Shown in pieces: positions 59,317 to 64,000 of a DNA stretch of 64,000 nucleotides. The position numbers and the translations under genes were made by a program. Within the stretch, counting starts at the first letter, position 1, and each line of letters starts with the position of its first letter. The DNA lies in NCBI RefSeq assembly GCF_007655135.1, contig NC_045127.1, positions 6,519,001-6,583,000 on the forward strand, given 5' to 3'. The DNA is from Punica granatum. Lineage: Eukaryota > Streptophyta > Magnoliopsida > Myrtales > Lythraceae. The notes under the pieces were generated by a model. It worked only from the letters and a program-made list of their open reading frames with translations. It did no database searches and had not been told where the DNA came from.

Positions 59317-60515
59317 CTTCCCTCCTTCCTGTCCCTGAACGTAGATTGAGGAGAAATAGCATACATCTATACAGACAATCGCAGTATTCATTACGTGCCA
59401 ACTGATCGTCAGGTTCTTTGGCTTCAAGACTGAGGCTTTTCATTCTTCGTGAGCTTGGGCTTGTCCTGAAAGATAAATATCAAGCTTTCCGGATTTCCAT
59501 AGTTCGTGCTATATCTCCCCAAGCTTCTTATCATTTTTTTACGGTTTCAACATGTAATGCAGGTGGTACTCGAGCTACTTGGTGCACTTCAAGGTTGTGT
59601 GTAGGCCAGAGGAAACATATGGCCATCTATTTCATTCGAACGAAACCGTCTATCGCGTGGAGCTTTTTGTAGGCTACAATAGACATCTTTGTGTGATATT
59701 TGTCAGTTTGGCACGTCAGTAAAGAAGATTTTCCTAGCGCAAAAAAATCATTTCATGGGTTCGGCATCTATCATCAAGAGGATTATATGAATCTAGATCT
59801 TGCTTTACTACGTCCTCTTTCGGAGCCACATGGAATTTGAGCAGAGAGTTGCTGTACCTTCGCCGTTTCATTAATATATATTGTGAAATTTTTGATTGTT
59901 TATTACATGAAATTGATAAAAATAAAAAAAGTGGCAAAAAAAGGGAAAAACGAACTGCTAAGATATTTTGCCGCGGGCAAGATAACGGACGGTTGATATT
60001 TTAGGTGGGGACTTTTATCTTCGTGCTCTCGGCATGCAGGTCCGTTAAAATATTATAACGGTGGGCCTGCGTTGCACCATTGGGCCACCGTGCGCCGGGA
60101 GCATATTGAGTACACCTGAAGTCCAATTCATACTCGCCGCTGCCAGTGCCGGTGACTGTTACGGAAGTGACATTGATGCATTCCTCGTTCTACGATCGCC
60201 GACTCCGTCTAACGATTACCTTTGCCTATTCTAATTGTAATGGCAGTCGGAGCGGCTGATGCTCCGTTGTTTAACGGCGGCAAGTTTCTTTTTCTCCGAT
60301 GGTCGGCGCAGTGGGATATCCGCTTTTTTTAAGAAAAATGGCCGGATATTTGTTGATTTTAATTGCCATATATGTGGGAAAAAACAATTGCCATATTTGA
60401 ATGTCCTTAAATCAATGGATACGATAACTTTCTTAATTGATCGTGTTGATAATACCTGCTATAAGAAAGCACGCACAAAAATATCATTTATACAACTTAT
60501 CATGACAATTGTTAT
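59317..60515. other. FAM91 3' flank and intergenic DNA
   Basis: FAM91 3'UTR runs to perhaps 59700. The remainder holds short frames without family similarity; no gene is supported. Confidence 0.5.
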
Positions 60516-60519
60516 TGCA

Positions 60520-60830
60520 TGTCGTGTTTTTGGATTTAGAAATTTTTTTAATTCAATTTAACTCAACTCTATTTATTTTCAATTCAACAATACAATTGTT
60601 ACATTTTTTCTTTCTTAAAATTTTTTTAACCATTCAATTCAATTTTTAATACGAAATTCTCTCAACTATTTATTATTTTTTCCACAATTCAACAACGCAA
60701 CTATTACTTTATCTCAATTATTCATTACTTTTTCACACATTTTCTCATAATTTAATAATACAATCATTACAAATCAATTAAAACCAAAACTCAACTCGAC
60801 TCAACTATTTAGCCAAAATACGTTGAATTG
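60520..60830 (+). repeat. AT-rich MITE-like sequence, family B
   Basis: It shares AACTCAACTCTATTTATTTTC, AACCATTCAATTCAATTTTT and ACAATACAATCATTACAAA(T/C)CAATTAAAACC blocks with the element at 22719-23026. The edges are approximate. Confidence 0.55.
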
Positions 60831-61211
60831 AGAAAGAATTCCAATAATAGTATGAAATTTGATCATATTTGAAGAGGTACTTCTTCAAAAGTAAAACTTC
60901 CAATCACAAATATTTGAACCGTTAAGAGTGCGTTTTGATTGAAAGTTGAATTAAATTGAGTTTTGATTTTCATTTATTTGTAATGATTGTATTGTTGAAT
61001 TATGAGAAAAAGTGTAAAAAAGTAATAAATAATTGAGATAAAATAATGATTAAGTAATGATTATGTTGTTGAATCGCGAAAAACTAATGAATAGTTGATA
61101 AAATTTAATATTAAAAATTAAATTAAATGGTTAAAAATATTTAAAAAATAAAAAAATAATGATTATAATGTTGAATTAAAGATAAATAAAATTGAATTAA
61201 GTTGAATATTA

Positions 61212-61792
61212 TTTATAAAAGGGTTAATTGCCTAAAAATGCACTAACTTTACACATTTTTTCAATTCTAGCACGAACTTTTTTCCTTGACCTAAATATGC
61301 ACAAACTATCTATTTGATGTTAATTCTAACGCGGAGTCAAATTTTTCATTAATTTGAACAGAAATTGCGGACATATGTTACCGATGATACGTGACTAAAG
61401 ATGATAGGTCAAATGGGACCACAGACATTTCTTAATAAAAAAAATTTCTAGAAAAATAAAATAAAATAAGAAAGGAAAATCGAGGGAGGGCGGTGGTTGG
61501 AGGTGGGGGCCTTAATCCTAGCCATCCCACCCCCCCCCCCCCCCCCCCCCACACCGAATTGGGGTCTCCAATGACCATAGATGGTGCCCCTCGACCTATC
61601 ATCTTTAATCACGTGTCATCGATTGCATATGTCAGCAATTTTCGTTTAAACTAATGAAAAATTTGACATCGTGTTAGAATTGATATCCGATGTATAGTTT
61701 GTGCATTTTTAGGTCAATAAAAAAAATTCGTGCTAAAATTGAAAAAATATGTAAAATTTGTATATTTTTAGGTAATTAATCCATTTATAAAA
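61212..61792. mobile_element. Foldback (Mutator-like long-TIR) element, family F, copy 3, with 9-bp target duplication
   Basis: The element 61221-61783 (563 bp) is flanked by a perfect 9-bp duplication TTTATAAAA (61212-61220 and 61784-61792). The ends GGGTTAATTGCC and GGTAATTAATCC are inverted; the arms include TTCAATTCTAGCACGAACTTTTTTC on the left and AAAAAAATTCGTGCTAAAATTGAA on the right. The centre contains a 21-base C run at 61530-61550 and mirrored GATGATAGGTC and GACCTATCATC. A 9-bp duplication assigns the family to Mutator-like elements. Confidence 0.85.
61530..61550 (-). repeat. 21-base C homopolymer in the foldback loop
   Basis: An uninterrupted run of 21 C near the symmetry centre of foldback copy 3. 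Confidence 0.88.
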
Positions 61793-61804
61793 CAAACACA
61801 CTCC

Positions 61805-62560
61805 TATCGCACGTAACAAATGTCTTGGCATTTCATAATGTCCTTATTGTCGTGACAGCTGTTAGCACGTGTCCACCCAAATAAATAGTTGCATTTTCCT
61901 CAAAAGGCGCGATCTGAACACGACTCTTCTAGGGCCCAACAAAGTAACCGCCAGTTTACAAGGCAATCATGACTGATTAGTCAACACAACCATTTTATTG
62001 CATGTCAATACCAAACTAGCTTGTCTTAAACAATCAATGTGAACATAAACCTATATTACATTAATTTCTCATCTAACAGTGCTGTCGATTCCCGTCATTT
62101 CAACTGTTAATTGGCTTGTCACAACAAATTTTCTACATCAAATTAAATCTTAGTAAATTAAATATACATCAAATCCGAATTCAAAATTTTTTTACATCAA
62201 ATTGAATCTTGAAAAATTAAGTGTACATCAAATTCAATCTTAATAAATTTTTTACATCAAATTGAACCTTAAGAGCCTTGAGAGATTAAGTGTACATCAT
62301 ATTCCACCTTAAGAAATTTTTTACATCAAATTGAACATTGAGGGATTAAGTATACATCAAATTAACCTTGAAAAATTAAGTAGACATCAAATTCGACCTC
62401 GAGAAATTTTATACATCAAATGTGTGACCTGCATTTTTCTACCTTCATGGACTTATCAGTTATCCAAGAATTTACTAGGCGAGTAAACTACATGGACAGT
62501 CTACTCTTGAAAAGGACCTTACATTACTGCAATGTACAGGATAAGTACAAATCAGATTGA
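61805..62560. other. Intergenic region with a short interspersed CATCAAATT repeat
   Basis: From about 62132 to 62420 a unit like ACATCAAATT(G/C)(A/G)A(T/C)CTTRA recurs roughly every 30-60 bases (for example near 62136, 62166, 62192, 62226, 62252, 62294, 62322, 62354, 62384 and 62412). No gene is seen. Confidence 0.6.
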
Positions 62561-62562
62561 AG

Positions 62563-64000
62563 TCATCTTGAATTAGGAACACTTTCTTCTGCTCGAGCAA
62601 GTGCATCAGTGAACACATCAATCGTCCAATCCTTCAAATCCTCCTGCAAGGTATACAACAAGAGAGGGTATGACACATAGAGCACAAAGTGAGCCAATCT
62701 ATATCATACTATTGCTCCATAAAAAAGAAGATTAAGGCAGTGAAGGGGACCAATAACGACCATATTTTCTTGAGGATGAAATGATTGAAAGAAAACTTGT
62801 CGTATAAGTAATTCAACATGATTTGATGTTCCTTTTTTTTGTTTTGTTGTTGGGTGGGGGGGGGGGGGGGGGGGGGGGGGGGCAACTGTTTTGATGTTCA
62901 AGAGGTCTAGCATTCTGAAAGCAACATATGATTCAAATCAGCAATCCCCTTATAGGGCTTCTAAATTGCTCGAGTATGGACCCAAGAAGGGTACCAGAAA
63001 ATGCCACACTGGAAATTCAACAGCCTTGCTGAATTCGAAAATGACCTATGATGTGTCAACCAGTATTGCATTCTCAGCTCTTTTAAAAACACCAATCGGT
63101 TCATCATGGTGAGCTCTTCAACAGAAGTGAATATATCCTCCTTACCGTGCACAATGGTTCTCCAGTTCTTATTCTTGCATTTGGACGAGCAAGCTTGGAC
63201 TCAAATGGAGTTCTCGGCCTCTCCTCTCTTATTCGTTCCCACTCTTCACGAGTGAGCATCCTGACCGTGCCTTGACCAGCTGGAGCATTCTTTATTTTCC
63301 TCTCAATCATCTCTTGAGATTTCGAATCGTCATACTGCAGGTGCAGAGAAGATACTGATCATATTACACACTAGCCACACAATAATAAAAAACAAAGGAA
63401 CTCAGAGAAGCGCATTTAAACCAAAAAAACAAAAAAAAGGAACTCAGAGAAGGGAGAACACATGTACTAATTAATTGTCCATCTATCCGTCCTTGGCTAA
63501 ACTCTGTTTCAACTAAAGAGTTCACGTGAGGTAGAAATTACAAAACCCAATGAACGACGAACAGAAAAGCACCAGATTAAATAGTTCGATAATCCTAATA
63601 GTTCATCTTTAGAGAACATGAGAACTTTGCATGCCTTCCAAAGAATGTACATGCAGAGGCGCTCAATTTTTAATAACAGAACGTTGTGTAAAGCCCTAGC
63701 AAATCCTTGACTAAAAAATCTATCTTAGTGGAGAGAATAAAATTCATACGACCTCCATGTCAATGATCAGCGGGACAATTGTACGGTAAACACTCATGGC
63801 CGAACATGCTAATTAGATGAAAAGATCGCCATCGTGCTAATAAGGTAATATGATTTGCAGACAGAAAAATTATTCTCGAGGCAGTACAACCTAATTGTTA
63901 GATAGAACATCTCAATACAGCCATCTCATTACCATTGAGCCACAGAGTTTTCTAGCAGGAAGTAAGAGAAAAGCAAATCTACCACATAACATTTTAATTT
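62563..64000 (-). CDS. 3' end of an unrecognised plant gene (partial)
   Basis: Two exons on the minus strand are clear: 63334-63146 and 62643-62563, joining in phase (GT-AG) and ending in TGA. The visible 89 residues begin YDDSKSQEMIERKIKNAPAG, contain GTVRMLTREEWERIREERPR and TPFESKLARPNARIRTGEPL, and end EDLKDWTIDVFTDALARAEE before SVPNSR. The dense charged pattern without any frame break suggests a conserved, real protein, but I do not recognise the family. Upstream exons must lie beyond 63334; a candidate coding fragment RTIVPLIIDME (about 63757-63789) is too short to join with confidence. The gene runs off the right edge. Confidence 0.7.
62856..62882 (+). repeat. 27-base G homopolymer in the intron of the right-edge gene
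   Basis: An uninterrupted G run in the intron between the last two visible exons of the minus-strand gene. Confidence 0.9.

Larger units (their letters stand above)
60931..61803 (-). mobile_element. Family B MITE, reverse orientation, interrupted by foldback copy 3
   Basis: The left end GAGTGCGTTTTGATTG begins near 60931 and the matching right end, complement GAGTGTGTTTG, is found only after the foldback element, at about 61793-61803. The family B element is therefore split as about 60931-61220 and 61793-61803. Confidence 0.65.

Noticed and set aside
60259..60561. 100-aa frame at 60.3-60.6 kb
   Set aside because: It runs into a family B MITE and has no family motif.
62132..62420. CRISPR-like array
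   Set aside because: The units are irregular in length and spacing, the sequence is plant nuclear DNA, and no cas genes are present.

Overview
The window is nuclear DNA of a flowering plant, most likely a eudicot. The genes are interrupted by GT-AG introns, the intergenic DNA is AT-rich and full of small transposons (Tourist-like, hAT-like and Mutator-like MITEs, a SINE, a LINE, a TRIM), and the proteins are typical plant families: a 14-3-3 protein, a VQ protein, an HD-Zip I factor and alcohol dehydrogenase-like 7 (ADH-like). The species cannot be fixed from the sequence alone. No bacterial operons, CRISPR arrays, rRNA or tRNA genes were recognised.

Layout. 0.7-2.0 kb: a receptor-like kinase lacking its LRR ectodomain (+). 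2.2-2.5 kb: a SINE. 3.0-4.8 kb: RPS6, ribosomal protein eS6 (+). 5.6-7.0 kb: a 14-3-3 protein (+). 9.6-10.6 kb: an intronless VQ-motif protein (-). 13.5-17.8 kb: an hAT-type MITE, then a decayed 5'-truncated LINE. 19.5-30.1 kb: two tandem ten-exon ADH-like genes (+). 31.3-33.4 kb: cytochrome c oxidase subunit 6b (+). 36.9-40.1 kb: a diverged duplicate of the COX6b locus, pseudogenised and split by a TRIM. 41.1-41.7 kb: a small unnamed plant protein with a Cys/His N-terminal motif (-). 44.6-45.9 kb: mitochondrial ribosomal protein mL41 (-). 48.6-49.7 kb: an HD-Zip I transcription factor (-). 52.7-59.3 kb: a FAM91 homologue (+). 62.6 kb to the right edge: the 3' end of an unrecognised gene (-).

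Most genes are unrelated housekeeping or regulatory loci, as is usual in plant chromosomes. The recurrent theme is local duplication followed by decay or insertion. The ADH pair shares exon phases, coding sequence and about 500 bp of promoter, but the second copy has lost a codon block containing one structural-zinc cysteine, and the first copy carries a 2.9-kb transposon-filled intron. The COX6b locus was copied about 4.7 kb downstream and lost its last exon. The LINE landed in a fragment resembling the ADH 3' flank, suggesting an older third ADH-related relic.

Coding coordinates were assembled by hand from splice consensus and reading-frame continuity; every multi-exon model listed closes in frame. 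I found no convincing new multi-gene system. The most useful leads are the ADH zinc-site deletion, the HD-Zip homeodomain substitution and the well-bounded transposon insertions.
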